A stretch of DNA of 64,000 nt from contig RPFO01001075.1 in assembly GCA_009746045.1 (NCBI GenBank), positions 1,085,162 through 1,149,161 of the forward strand. The letters are read 5' to 3'. Shown here in pieces: positions 10,611 through 30,670 of this stretch (position 1 is the first letter of the stretch; each line of letters begins with the position of its first letter). The position numbers and the translations under genes were made by a program. A model generated the notes under the pieces. The model was given only the letters and a program-made list of their open reading frames with translations. It ran no database searches and was not told where the DNA came from. Source of the stretch: Mesostigma viride. Taxonomy: Eukaryota; Streptophyta; Mesostigmatophyceae; Mesostigmatales; Mesostigmataceae.

Positions 10611-11038
10611 TAGTGTAGATTAGTAAGGCTTAGCCTAGCACTGATGTGGCCCACGCGCATGTGCGCCCATAATGGCCCCATGGATGTTGCCTTTAGAATT
10701 TAGCCAAGCCATGCCTATAATGGGACCCCCATGGATGTTGCATTAAGAATTTAGCCATGCTATGCCATGCAGAGAGATGCTCTCTGTCGAGAAGCCATGC
10801 CCTAGCCCTTGTATAGCCATGATGATCTTCCTCCCCCGTGCCAGGATCCCCTTCGCTGGGTTGAACCTGAGACAGCATGGTGGTGCAGGTGCCCTTGCGG
10901 CACCTAGAGCAAGTGTTGCTTACATTCCCACCCTTGCATGAAGTAGCCTAGGATGTATTAAAAGCCATATGCCGGCCCTTCTCAGGGATATGTGCTACAT
11001 TGACTCCCAACGGAGTGATGTTGATAATTAATTAATTA
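9812..11038 (+). mobile_element. family C element copy 1, 5'-truncated, inserted in copy 2
   Basis: Begins in the middle of ORF1 (AAIGGTLTAEL), carries the rest of ORF1 to about 10610, a roughly 420-base 3' UTR, the hairpin GACTCCCAACGGAGTG (near 11002-11017) and an ATTA tail. It is flanked by ATGGCGTC on both sides (9804-9811 and 11039-11046), an 8-bp target-site duplication. The sequence on either side belongs to copy 2 in the opposite orientation. 5' truncation, TSD and a repeat tail are the marks of target-primed reverse transcription. Confidence 0.85.
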
Positions 11039-11240
11039 ATGGCGTCTCAGCAGAGAGTGACTCCCTGCATGGGCACAACATTACTAAATAAAGCTAGGCA
11101 TCATCTGGAGGGTGGCTTATCATAGGCACACATGTACATGATTAAATAAAGCGCGTGGCTTAGCTGGGATAGTGCCTCTAGGAGGCGTACATGTACATGG
11201 CCACGGTCTAACTATTCTACACTACTACTGCTGTATTCCC

Positions 11241-12620
11241 CTAAGCTGGGGCGTCTGGAGTCGCTGGGGCCGCGGGGGTCGCCTGCCAGGGCTTGTGGCC
11301 GACGTAGATGGCCGCCCCCTTCCAGTACACCGGCTGCCCCGCCTTGGTCTGCCGGAGCTGGAGGTAGGTCGGCCATACCTCCCGTCGCCGTTGTTGCTGC
11401 GCCAGGGTCAAGTCGTCATCAAGGGTGAAGAGAGTCTTCTCGAGCCGCTTGCGGCGTCTGAGAAAAGAAATCTTGTCCGCCGGGGTCTTAAAGGTGAGAA
11501 GGAGCGGGGGCGCGCGCGGGGAAGGCGGTGGGCGGCCAGCTCGATCTCACCGTTAAGGCCCATGCGACCAAGGATTTCTCTCTCAAACGCACGCATAAGC
11601 TTCTCGGAATTCTCACCTTCCTCCATGGTGAAGTTCTTGACAATGACGTTGAGGCTGCGCTTGGCGAGCTCGGCCTCCTCGCGGAGGTCAAGCGTCTGCC
11701 GTTGGAGCTGGGCTGCGACGGCGGAGGTGGTGGAGGTGGTATCATTGCTTAAGCATGTCCGCCCAGGTGGTGATGGGAGGAGCATCGCCGGCCAGGCCAG
11801 CCGGGGCTGGCTTGGCGGCAATGTCCTTCACCGCCTGGGCGGTGAGGCCTGCGGTGTTCTGCAGAACCTCGATAGCGATGGCGTTGTCCTTAAGACGCTG
11901 GTCGATGTCACGGAGCTGGGCGGTGATGGCGTCGGAGGTGGAGGTGGTGGCGGTGGAGGAGGCGAGGAGGGTGGAGGTGGCGGTGGAGATGGTGGAGGTG
12001 GCGGTGGAGAGGAGGGGAAGCTCGGCAGTCAGCGTGCCGCCTATGGCCGCCACATCTGCGGCGATGGGGGCCACGTGCTGCTCGAGGGCCTCCTTAAGGA
12101 GTGAGCGGATGGAGGATGCGGTTAAGGTGGTGGTGAGGGGCTTGAGGGGCCAAAGCTCCCCGATGGAGCGGCCAAGGAGGGAAAAGAGAGCGAATTGCTG
12201 GAGGTGGGGGCGGGGGAGGCTGGGGAAGGGGTCGAAAGCGGGGACACGATTCCGGCGAGGATCAAAGAGGCGACCTTGGATGAAGAGCTGCTTGCACAGT
12301 GCAAGAAGCGAGGCGTGCGTTCCAAAGAACACGCAAACCAGGATGCGTTCCTCGGTAAGCGCGTCAAGGAAGCCGGGCTGGCGGGCTTCGGCGACAAAGT
12401 CGAGCTCTACCCAACTCGGCTTGGCAGAGCGACTCCGCTTGGGTTCAGGCGACGCTGCTGGCGAGGCGGGCGCAGCAGGGGGCTGGACGACCACTAGAGC
12501 TTGGCTAGTGGCGCCGCTGCCTTCTGGGCCGGTTGGCGAAGCTGCAGCCGGAGCTGCAGACGTATTTTCATTGCTGAGCGCAGCCGCCAGGCTGCGTTGC
12601 GTCGAGAGGCGTTTGCTCAT
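11241..12620 (-). pseudogene. family C ORF1: L1 ORF1p-like RNA-binding protein
   Basis: ATG at 12620. The first 292 residues read in one frame: a basic Ala/Pro-rich start, a helical region, an S/T/A-rich probable coiled coil and GLTAQAVKDIAAKPAPAG. Two frame changes follow (near 11742 and near 11510). Beyond them lie an RRM-like core (RSLNVIVKNF, ELAAHRLPRARP, LLLTFKTPADKISFLRRRKR) and a C-terminal domain (DDDLTLAQQQRR, WPTYLQLRQ, PVYWKGAAIYVGHKPW). The order coiled coil, RRM, C-terminal domain with a (L)xxxQxxRR helix is that of L1 ORF1p (Transposase_22), a trimeric nucleic-acid chaperone. Copy 1 keeps the middle of the protein in one frame, which supports the reading. Confidence 0.7.
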
Positions 12621-12794
12621 CGTATATTGCGTAATAGCTTCGGAAAATTATATCAGCATGTGCGTCGTAGAAAGACGCGTCGATTGTGATATTCACGGCT
12701 AAAGTCGGTGCTCAAACGTGAAAGTTATCAGCTCCGCCGTCAGCCATGGCTACCTCGTGGCTCGTGGCTCGTGGCTCTCTTTGCCCGGGTTAAC

Positions 12795-13140
12795 ATAACA
12801 TAGGGCAAATCAGCGTACAAATCCTCATTAATAATGTGCAAACCAAAGGGGATGTTAAGGGCCTTGTGCAGCATCTTGGTGACGGCGCCGTCGAGTCGTT
12901 GCTCCAGCTCCTGCGTCAGTGTCCACGTCTCGGCGCCGTAGGTCAGGATCGTCAGAATGACGACCTTGAAGAGGTCACGCTTGACGATCCGGGGTAGGGC
13001 AGGGTTGCTCCACCAGCGGCGGTGGTCATGGAGGTGCGCCCACGCCATGCCGATCCGTGTCGTCATGTCCTCCTTGCAGTCGGGAAGCCAACTGCCGAGC
13101 AGCTTGAAGCGGCCTGAAGGAGGGTAGTTGACCTCGTGCA
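12795..13140 (-). mobile_element. LINE-A copy 2, internal ORF2 fragment
   Basis: The minus strand reads YPPSGRFKLLGSWLPDC, KRDLFKVVILTILTYGAETW and TKMLHKALNIPFGLHIINED in one frame. It then breaks off inside LPYV. Neither the element's 3' UTR nor its tail is present on this side, so it is truncated at both ends. It aligns with residues C-terminal to the YADD motif in copy 4 (34.0-35.1 kb). Confidence 0.75.
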
Positions 13141-13159
13141 CATACAGGGCTTAAAAGCA

Positions 13160-13375
13160 TTTTGGTGCTCCGTGACTCCCCAACAGGAGCACGAGTTTAA
13201 TTAATTATTTTATTAATTAACAGCTATTCGTTCGGGCCGTTGTGCCCACAACCCTGTAACTAGGAACTAGATAGCTAGCATCCCATGTTCCCCTCCCACT
13301 GAGGACTTGTGCTCACGTGACGCAGCCACGTTTACATGAATGAATGAACAAATTAATTTATTAATCAATTAATGC
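13160..13375 (+). mobile_element. two short TTAAT-tailed 3' ends (unclassified tail and LINE-A 3' end)
   Basis: At 13172-13192 a GTGCTCC...GGAGCAC hairpin is followed by a TTTAATTAATTA tail (to about 13220). At about 13233-13375 lies the last 140 bases of LINE-A: CTGTAACTAGGAACTAGATA, CCACTGAGGACTTGTGCTCA, the hairpin CACGTGACGCAGCCACGTTT and a TGAATGAA/TTAAT tail. Both are 5'-truncated retrotransposon ends in plus orientation. Confidence 0.6.
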
Positions 13376-13753
13376 AGGACAAGGTCATCTGGGCCCAGGT
13401 TGTAGCGGACAATGATCCCGGCCCCCCGCAGGGGGAAGAAGCGCGTCTCCCACCATGGGAAGAACGCCTGGCGTGACCGCTAGGGCTTGGCACTAACTGC
13501 TACATGGCATGTCCCTTGGCCGGCTTATTAGTTTAGGCATTAGATAGATGTGATAAAACTGGTAGGATTGTTTGTCCATCCATCCATCTATCGGGGTTAA
13601 AACTCCGTGACTCACCAACGGGAGCACGTGTTTACTTACTTGTGTTTTTGAGCAAATGTTGCAAGAATACACCCCAACTACTTGCAGGCTAGGCATGGAA
13701 AGCTAGGCTAGTCTACCAATGCCCACGATAGGGACGACGCAGCCAGCTCGACG
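13376..13753. other. 3' flank of ABA4-like gene, no gene seen
   Basis: Holds another copy of the CTCCGTGACTC..CAACGGGAG hairpin followed by TTTACTTACTTG near 13598-13640, probably one more retrotransposon 3' end. Nothing else is recognisable. Confidence 0.4.
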
Positions 13754-16700
13754 CTAGTCACTTTTGGTTGATGGTAGGCTGGTTGGCGGTAGGCTGGTTG
13801 GCGGTGCGATGCCTGCTACGATGACATCTGTGTACTTCACACCCCGAATGTTTGCTGTGATCTCACGCGTGGCGAGGTGCAGCAAGAAGCCGAGCGGACC
13901 GAAAAACAGGCAGCCAACCAGGCTGTGTGATGTGAAGACATTGTTTCGCTGCCCATCCAGGTACCTGTGTGGGGCATACATGTTGGCCAAGGGGCGTGTA
14001 CAGATCATTATGTCATGTCACAGAGCACACGGCATTATAAAGTAGCCTCAGGCAAGGCAGCTGGAGTCAACGTGCATTCGTGGGCGAGTATGCCGCAATT
14101 TGAAGCAGCTTTCATACAGAGTGCCAAATGACGCGCAAAGCCATGCTGTGCTGTGAATGGCTACATGCACCCTGAGAATGCACAACAGAGCTTGCCAATC
14201 TACATCCACTGTTTCCTGTTAAAGCTTCTTGCCTCCTTGCGTTGCAAACTGGCTTCCTTTCTGATCATACGTATATTTCACACGGCATGGAGAAGCCAAA
14301 ACCATGGATCGCATTGAAGAAGCACAGCAAAACTTGCTATTCGAGCAAAGAATACCCTTGAACGCATCAACGTCGAAATCCCATGCCAAGGAGAGGGAAA
14401 TGGAAAATTTACCAGCACCAAAGGTCTGCATGAGCTGGACTTGTCATTGGTCCTAGGGACATGACTTGTGACCACGCACAATACAAGCATTCCCACAATT
14501 ACAACCCAGCCGTTGCCACCTGCTGGAAAACCTGCTACTGATCTTAGACCAAAGCTTAGAGGGTGGGCAAACAGCAGGCAAACCCACGGCAGCTGCAGCA
14601 TGCACAGCCATGCCATTCCTTGCTGGCTATTACAGGTCGCACCCAGCACTGATTCGCAGACCTGCAATACCAGACAAGTCAGCAGGCTAGTCAGGCACGA
14701 CCAACCAGGTCTGGGGGATGCCGTGTGGTTTTAAAAAACCATTAGGAAACGGCATGCAGCAAAAGGACCGCAAGTATTCTCGAATGCAGCGCCCTGTCCA
14801 TTGTTCTGGGCGTTGCAACAAGGGCACGCTGCACATAGAGCCGACGACACCTCCCATCACAAACCCATGGCCAAACCGTGAGGAGGCAGCAATGGGGTGG
14901 CAACGAGAGAGGCATGTGGGCACTTGAGGCCCTACCACGACATGGATTGCAAGCAAGAATGTGCACACACGACCCGCCGAACAACAACAGCACTTACATC
15001 CATCGCGTGGCCAACGTGCCCCATGTGATGTCAGGCATCCAGCCAACCCGCCCACAAGTTCAGGAAATCACAGTCATCAACATTAATCAAGTGCACGTAC
15101 ACCCATCGCCCGACCAATAAGCCAGACGCGATGTCGTGCATCCAACCAACCCGCCCACTGTAAATATTGACGACATTTGACAGATAGACTATGGCTACTG
15201 ATTACACCTGTCGCCTGACGAACAGGTCGGAAGCCATGTAGTGCATCCACTCAACCCGCCCACCATACATATTGACAACATGTGACAGATAGACTACAGC
15301 TAACAGATATACGTACACCCATCGCCCGACGAACAGGTCGAACGCGATGTAGTGCATCCAGCCCAACGCTGCGGCTGAGGGTACAGAGAACATGCGTGTG
15401 AGGCCCTCGATGGTGCCCATGTCCGAGAAGGCTGGTGGAGGGGGGGGCATGTGACCCGAAGAGGGGGTGGGGTGGGGTGGGGTGGCATGTGGCAGCAGGT
15501 AGGGGAGGGTGGCCATGTGGCCGCAAGTAGGGGTGGCCAAGTGGCGGCAAGTCAGGGGGGGCGCATCTAGGTCACGGTGAGGGGAGGCATGTGGCTGCAG
15601 GCACATACCGCACCGCAGCCACCACACGAGCATCCGTTTGGTGGGTGGATCCACGGGGTGAGGTGCTGTCCGGAGCCAGGGACATCGCGACCCTGCATGG
15701 CCTACAGAGCGCGGTGCCTTCTGCGCGCGGCCACGTGCACAAGCCACCCACGCACTGCCAGGTGGCAGTTCCACAAGCCACCCAACAGCTTGCCAGGTGC
15801 CCAAGGCATGCGCAGGAGAGACGCAAGCTCGCGCGCGGTGCCTGCGTGCCTTACCTAAACAGGCCACACACCAAGCGCCCAGGCCCCACATTCAGGGGCC
15901 CACATTGCTGCAATCGCGCGCATACCTTGCATGCTCTGCCCGTTGCTGGCGTCACCTACCTTGCATGCTCGGCCCGTTGCTGGCGTCGCCTACCTTGCAT
16001 GCTCTGCCCGTTGCTGGCGTTGCCTACCTTGCACGCTCAGCCCGTTGGTGGCGTCACCTACCTTGCATGCTCTGCCCGTTGCTGGCGTCACCTACCTTGC
16101 ATGCTCTGCCCGTTTCTGATGTCGCCTACCTTGCATGCTCTGCCCGTTGCTGGCGTCGCCTACCTTGCATGCTCTGCCCGTTGCTGGTGTCGCCTACCTT
16201 GCATGCTCTGCCCGTTGCTGGCGTTGCCTACCTTGCACGCTCAGCCCGTTGGTGGCATCACCTACCTTGCATGCTCTGCCCGTTGCTGGCGTCACCTACC
16301 TTGCATGCTCTGCCTGTTGCTGGCGTTGCCTACCTTGTACGCTCAGCCCGTTGGTGGCATCACCTACCTTGCATGCTCTGCCCGTTGCTGGCGTCACCTA
16401 CCTTGCATGCTCTGCCCGTTTCTGATGTCGCCTACCTTGCATGCTCTGCCCGTTGCTGGCGTCGCCTACCTTGCATGCTCTGCCCGTTGCTGGTGTCGCC
16501 TACCTTGCATGCTCGGCCCGTTGCTGGTGGCGCCTACCTTGCATGCTCTGCCCGTTGCTGGCGTCGCCTACCCTGCATGCTCTGCCAATTGCTGGTGTCG
16601 CCTACCTTGCATGCTATGCCCGTTCCTGGCGTCGCCTACCTTGCATGCTCTGCCCGTTGCTGGTGTCGCCTACCTTGCATGCTCTGCCCGTTGCTGGTTG

Positions 16701-17664
16701 CGAGGAGGGTGGCCACCTGGACGCCGTAGAGTATCGCCGGCACGGCCATGGGCAGGTAGGAGGCCATCGCATTGCGAGTCACCTTCCAGCTGGGCAGGAA
16801 GATCATGGCGATCCAGAAGGGGAGCGTGCACTGCACGCACATGAAGCCAGGGGCATAGGCAGCGGAGCGTGCAGGGACGTCAGGGTAGAGAAGTGTCCCC
16901 ATCGCATGTGCGTGGTGAAGGGATATACACCGCATTGTCAGGCACAACATGTGTTTCGTGAAACGCAAGCAATCGACTCATCCACAAAGTGGATGTGCAC
17001 ACTTAGCACTGGAACGGAATTTTTCACTGAAGCACCCACCCAGGTGCCACCATTGCAACCTGGGAGCTGCAACGAGGGCCCAGAGCAAGCACAGCCTACG
17101 AAGATGCCCAATTAATCACTTCTTGCAATTAGCAACATCCAGGTTGTTGTCGCGAAAACATCCCCACTTAACGCGAAGGTCAAGCCCCCCTGACAGTGCC
17201 ACCAGCGCGTCCTTGGGACAGGAGCACCCACGTCCTTATCCGGGAAGCCAAGGAGAAAACCAGAACGGCATGGTGGGACGAAAGCTATCCTAGAAATACT
17301 TGTAATAAGATGTGCCTCCCCAGTGCCAATTACGTACCGTATTTCCAAAATTAAAGCATGCTTCAATAACCAATGGAACGGCAGGCGCAACCGCCTGCTC
17401 CGCCGCGGACGCAGCCAGGGCAAGGGAGGCGTTCCCTGCAATGACTGCTGTTCCCAATTTGGGAAGAGATTTGAGAAGGTGAAAATTGACAGGCTTGTTA
17501 TTAATGTTTGAGGAAGCCATTGTTGCTATTTTCTTGTGTGTTTGGAAATTCCGAGGAAGTGCTGGCGAGCGTAGCCTGTGAGTCGAGCACTTGACGCTTG
17601 GGGATACGAAGGCACACCGAGAACCCCTTACTGGCAGCCACGAAGATATGCTTTGAACAGCCAT
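13754..17664 (-). CDS. ABA4: ABA4-like plastid membrane protein (DUF4281), four exons
   Basis: Exons in gene order: 17664-17338, 16830-16674, 15431-15317, 13964-13754; phases 0, 1, 2 agree and give 269 residues. The N terminus (MAVQSISSWLPVRGSRCAFV...) is Ser/Arg-rich, like a chloroplast transit peptide. The core aligns along its length with Arabidopsis ABA4: FNFGNTCTLPFWIAMIFLPS, AMASYLPMAVPAILYGVQVA, TIEGLTRMFS, GWMHYIAFDLFVGRWVYLDG, SHSLVGCLFFGPLGFLLHLA. Four hydrophobic segments are visible. ABA4 is a chloroplast membrane protein needed for neoxanthin formation in the xanthophyll/ABA branch; biochemical activity here is inferred. Donors are GTACGT, GTAGGC and GTACGT; introns 2 and 3 both carry tandem copies of their own exon-end/donor sequence. 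It is divergent from the glycosidase gene on the right. Confidence 0.85.
15020..15375 (-). repeat. tandem copies of ABA4 exon 3 end plus donor, roughly 105-115 bp period
   Basis: The segment encoding GWMHYIAFDLFVGRWV and its donor (exon ending at 15317) is repeated downstream in intron 3 at about 15205-15265, 15091-15165 and 15023-15060. Each copy reads GG(T/C)TGGATGCA..ACAT in minus sense and continues into donor-like GTGTAC or GTGTAA. The copies also share intron sequence such as GTCTATCTGTCA. See findings. Confidence 0.8.
15944..16700 (-). repeat. 34-bp minisatellite, about 22 copies, spanning ABA4 exon 2 end and donor
   Basis: In minus sense the unit is 23 exon-type bases (CAGCAACGGGCAGAGCATGC + AAG) plus 11 intron bases starting at the donor GTAGGCGACAC. 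The first unit is the real exon 2 end (donor at 16673). Variants include GTAGGCAAC and GTAGGTGAT. It fills most of the first half of intron 2. Confidence 0.9.
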
Positions 17665-18426
17665 GCCTGCTATAGCCACACTGCCGTATCCTAGGCAAAT
17701 ATTTTTGCCACTGGGAACTGCACGGGCGCTATCGCCACGCGAAAGGGTTGGTCACGGGGCTACGTGAAAGTCGTGGTTTGTTTCGCGTGGTCCTAACGAG
17801 GCCTCCGATTCCGTTACCTATCCACCTGCATCTCGCAGCAGGTTACGACAATTGTACCTTCCACCGCCAGGTGGCATCGGTACCGTACCGCAAGGTGATG
17901 TGTCGCACGGCATATACCGCAACTATCCAGTACTAACCAACCAGTAGCGAGTAAAAACCACAGAACTGTTGTCGGAGGTGACTCGTCATGGGGGCCATAC
18001 TCGTGAGCGTCTGATCAGCGACAGGCTATTCCTACGTTGACAGATAAACGGATGACAAAAGAGGGGCACGTGGCCCGACGTATCTGCAGTCATAGAGCAA
18101 TTTAGTCGGTGGTTTAGTGCCCCTGCCAAATTTTCAGAAAGGCCCTATTATATATGCCCGGCCTGCACTGGCCTGGGTCATGGTCATTTTGTTTTGTGTT
18201 TAGGCACCGATTAAAGGATCGCTGATTCGTCCAGGAATCTTTTCTCTTGTGAAGACAGGAGTTATTAATTGTTGGAGAAAAGGCAGGGTTTTGACCTTGA
18301 CCTTGGATTTCTGTTCTTTGCTCTTCTCCTAAATTCAGCTCACTTGCCCACTAAAAAAATTACACGAATCCAGTTTTTTCCTTGCATTGAGCATGGCATG
18401 CCTGATTTCATCTTGAGATTGACAAA
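17665..18426. promoter_or_regulatory. shared upstream region of two divergent genes
   Basis: 762 bases separate the ABA4-like start (minus) from the tentative first exon of the glycosidase (plus). A TATATATG element at about 18149 lies some 275 bases ahead of the plus-strand ATG; a long C/T-rich run with TTTTCTTGCATTG precedes that ATG. No repeat array intrudes. Promoter function is inferred from position only. Confidence 0.35.
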
Positions 18427-18513
18427 ATGATGGCTCAGGTCGGGTGCTATCTCCATATGCTAGCCATTTTAGCTTTTGCCACCGTTAGCGACAACGTGCT
18501 CGCTTTAGACCTT
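18427..18513 (+). CDS. tentative first exon of the NAGPA-like gene (signal peptide)
   Basis: ATG at 18427 opens MMAQVGCYLHMLAILAFATV followed by SDNVLALDL and a GTAAGC donor at 18514. A hydrophobic stretch with small residues near position 25 fits a secretory signal peptide, as expected for a lysosomal/Golgi glycosidase. Phase 0. The exons between here and 19967 were not resolved; 18560-18760 may hold one, but competing frames look equally possible. A poly-G run (18767-18782) and another (19118-19128) lie in this stretch. Confidence 0.35.
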
Positions 18514-19966
18514 GTAAGCAACAAATGGGTAGACGTAAACGTACAGTTACTAGCGAGTGAAGAGAAGTCCAGGCTCGAGTACACAACACAAAGCGGCCAA
18601 AGTCATCCTTCACCGTTACCTCGACAGGACCGTTACGAGATGATGAGGCTGCCACCCGCAGGGCGATCCCCTGGGCTTCGCGTTCGAAAGCTGCATTTGC
18701 CGACAACGAGAGAGAACTGCTCTGGCGTGCTTGCAACTGTAGAAAGCCCACAAGGTCAGAATCTTCGGGGGGGGGGGGGGGGCAAGCTGCTTAGGAGCCT
18801 TACATGGTTTATGGTACGCATGTTCCGCAAAGGAAAGGCTGTGCCACCTGCGCCAGCGGAAGTGCCCAGTGGAGTTTGCGCGCATAGGTGGGCATGGCCA
18901 CGTCATTAGAGATGTGAACTATGTTATGACCACGATGGTTGCATAGAAGATATTTTCTTGTTTACTGCAGTCATTATGCAAGGACATGCCCTGTGGAACT
19001 CCACCCCATGGCGAGGCATCGGCCACCCTTGTTGCGCGTGAAGCATGCCGGCCTGAAGCTGCTCAACCGCCTACATATTGCAGGGTGCAGAACGACTGGT
19101 GTCTTGGTAATGTGCTGGGGGGGGGGGGGCGATCTCCCGAGCAGGAAAGCAACATCGCCGCTTCTTTACTAGTATTTTAGTACTTTGTTTGGATGCTTCA
19201 TTCCTCGCGTGAGGCTTGGGCCTGTTCATGTTTGGACACGGTGTGGTCTGGTGGTGGACCCGTTCGGATGGCGTCCCTGGGGTGCCCTGAGCCACGCCAT
19301 TCAAGCACACCTTGATGGCAGCTCACAGTACACAAGCCACTTGTGTGTATGGCAACAGGCAGCTGTTGTGCGGGGAACCTATGAGCCTCGCCACCCACGG
19401 GCTATGGTGGCAGGCGGGCCCGATCCTACGATGGTGATGGGTGGGAGCGCAGCGGAGAGGGACGGGAAGGACAACAGAGGGTCCAACCCCACCAGGAGCA
19501 CAAGCGTGTCGGAGTAGGGGAGCGCGCTGAAGTAGGCGATTGCCCTGGAGTAGGGGAGCGCGCTGGATTTGGGAGCGTGCTGGAGTAGGGGAGGGGCCGA
19601 CGGCTCAGACGAAGTGCGGTGCATAATGGTGTGGGCATGCGTGCGGCATGTGTTGGTCAATGGCCCCCCGGGGTGGACCCCCACGGCCATGTTTGCCTTC
19701 CCCTGGCGTGCTCCCCTGTGCCGATCTCCGTCACGGCTATGGGTGTGTGGCAGCAAATGCCAAACCTTTCTCCCCGCGCCCCCCCGCCCCCCTCACGCCC
19801 AAGCGGCCCGCCTAGCATGCGCCTTAGGGGCGCGAGACCAGGCCAGCATTCGTGCCGCTGCTTGCGGGCACTGGGTGCCGCGATGTTCCCTCTGTGCACG
19901 TGCGGGGTGCAGTTATAACGTTTGTGCGGCTTTCTGCTGCGTATTCACTCCGTCGCCCGCGTGCAG

Positions 19967-29062
<9,096 letters not shown>

Positions 29063-29215
29063 GCTGTGGGAGACATGTTCTTTCTTTAGAAAAGGTCAGG
29101 GCATGTGTGCGCCTTCATCGGTATGGGACTTTGTGCACAAAGGGCTGAGTTCCGTACAGGCTGGGCTAGCTAGGCTCTGTACGGTTTGACCAAGAACTTA
29201 CATTAAGCGAGACAA

Positions 29216-29551
29216 CTATTCCTGGACACATGGCGGTTCGTGATGGCGTGAGGCCATTAAATGACAGTGGAAGGACGCGGTTGGCGTGCGGCAGCGTAGC
29301 CGTGCGTTTCGCTCTGAGGACGGTTCACGATAGATTGGGGCACGTGGCCCTTGGTGCGCGACCTCCACACTGTTTATCGAAGCAGCAACCGCTTCTTGTA
29401 AGCGCCCAAGCTCTTCAACCGCCACTCGACCTGCCTCCCCAGGCGACACTGTGGCGCGCACCCTTTGAATAATACGGTCGGCCGCAATTGGCCTGTTGCC
29501 GCCTCCCGACACTGCTACCCACCCCTCCGCCAGTCCTCGCGTAGTATAATT
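29216..29551 (-). CDS. candidate terminal exon of an unknown minus-strand gene
   Basis: A pyrimidine-rich CTTCTGTTTTCTTTCAAG acceptor at 29552 leads into an open frame with protein-like text: GGGNRPIAADRIIQRVRATV, then SPGEAGRVAVEELGRLQEAV, AASINSVEVAHQ, ending in TAG at 29216. Not recognised. Any upstream exon must lie beyond the LINE cluster at 29.6-35.9 kb, which would then sit in its intron. It ends tail-to-tail with the glycosidase gene (stop 29062). It could also be chance. Confidence 0.3.
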   Translation of the reverse strand, partial: NYTTRGLAEGWVAVSGGGNRPIAADRIIQRVRATVSPGEAGRVAVEELGRLQEAVAASINSVEVAHQGPRAPIYREPSSERNARLRCRTPTASFHCHLMASRHHEPPCVQE

Positions 29552-29569
29552 CTTGAAAGAAAACAGAAG

Positions 29570-30670
29570 AAGTATACATCAGAATTTAAATTATGATTAA
29601 GTTATGACATGACTCCGTTGGAGATCATGTAGCATGTATTCCATTGCTGGCGGGTGGGGGTGAGCAGAGCTGGTGGGTGGGGGAGAGCGGAGCCATGAAA
29701 ACGCGCTAAACTACTAATCTAATCTAGGCTACCAAAATCTTAACTACTCTACTCAGTAAAGCGCCCGTTCCTCCTGGGGGTAGGGGGCTTGCCCACAGGG
29801 GCTGGCGTGTGGGCGCCTGGACAATGGTCTGCCACCTCTTCTTGTCCTGGATGGCTGTCCAAGCAACTGAAGCAAGAGAGAGGTGCTCAAACTGAGTTGG
29901 GAACATCAGGTCGGCCAGCAGCTGATCTGTATAATCAATGGCAGGTCTACCAGTACTTCTGGGCTTGTCCTTGGGGCCAGGCCAGGTCAGGATATGCCGC
30001 CCTGGCTGCATGGCCAAGCCTCTGGGGGCCGGCCAGACCAAGGGCGGTGTCTACATGACTGGTTCGAGCAAGATGTCCTACAAACACTATTATACGCTGC
30101 CTAATCTCATCAGACATGCGGGGCATACCCTTATACAAAGACTCTATCGACCTATGCGTGGAAAACCCTACGTTCAGGACTTGTCGAAGCATCCTGGTAA
30201 CATGCCGTTCAGCCGCGTGACCAGCTCGGTCCGTGAGCGTCCATGCCTCGGCGCCGTATGTGAGCACCGTGAGGACCAAGACCTTGAAGAGCACGCGCTT
30301 GCGGTCCTCGCCGAGGTCCTTTGAGTGCCAGTATCTAGATGTTGAGCGAGCGGAGCCTGGCCCATGGAGGCCAGACCGATGCGGGTGTCCACATCGTCTG
30401 CCGTGTCAGGATCGAGCATGCTCCCCAGCAGTTTGAAGCGATCACGGAACTGCATCTCAGATCCGTCGCCGCAGCCGCGGGAGCGGCGCGGGCGATTGGT
30501 AGCACCAATCACCATCACCTCTGTTTTGACGCTAATCTACATCCCCACTCGCCCGCGCCTCCAAGCCCAGACAGTCCAGCCAGGTCTCAATGTGCTTGGG
30601 GCGCTCAATGAGAGTGGTATCATCCGCATAAATCAGGTCGGACAGGCGATAACCAGGGCCATCGCCGCCC
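29570..30670 (-). mobile_element. LINE-B copy 2, RTE-like, 5'-truncated
   Basis: In element sense (minus): remnant of the RT catalytic region (LSDLIYADDTTLIERPKH, near 30610-30670), then RDRFKLLGSMLDPD, VLTVLTYGAEAWTL, TRMLRQVLNVGFSTHRSIES, MSDEIRQRIIVFVGHLARTS. A roughly 90-base 3' UTR follows with GGAATACATGCTACATGATC, the hairpin CTCCAACGGAG (about 29611-29621) and an AT-rich tail. Several frame changes; not functional. Its 3' end is nearly the same as that of family C. Confidence 0.78.

Larger units (their letters stand above)
9538..12790 (-). mobile_element. family C element copy 2 (ORF1-only LINE-like), interrupted by copy 1
   Basis: In element sense: a 5' leader of about 170 bases, ORF1 (12620 to about 11241), then a 3' UTR that resumes beyond the inserted copy 1 at 9803 and ends in a hairpin (ACTCCCAACGGAGT, about 9590-9603) plus a long TTAAT/TTTA tail (9538-9584). 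No reverse-transcriptase ORF follows ORF1 in this copy or in copy 1; the 3' UTR begins right after ORF1 in both, with a shared AGTGTAGA.TAG motif. This makes C comparable to mammalian HAL1 (half-L1) elements. Confidence 0.75.

Noticed and set aside
18485-18906. Minus-strand ORFs overlapping the tentative signal-peptide region
   Set aside because: Protein-like in places, but no splice or family support, and they overlap the start proposed for the plus-strand gene.
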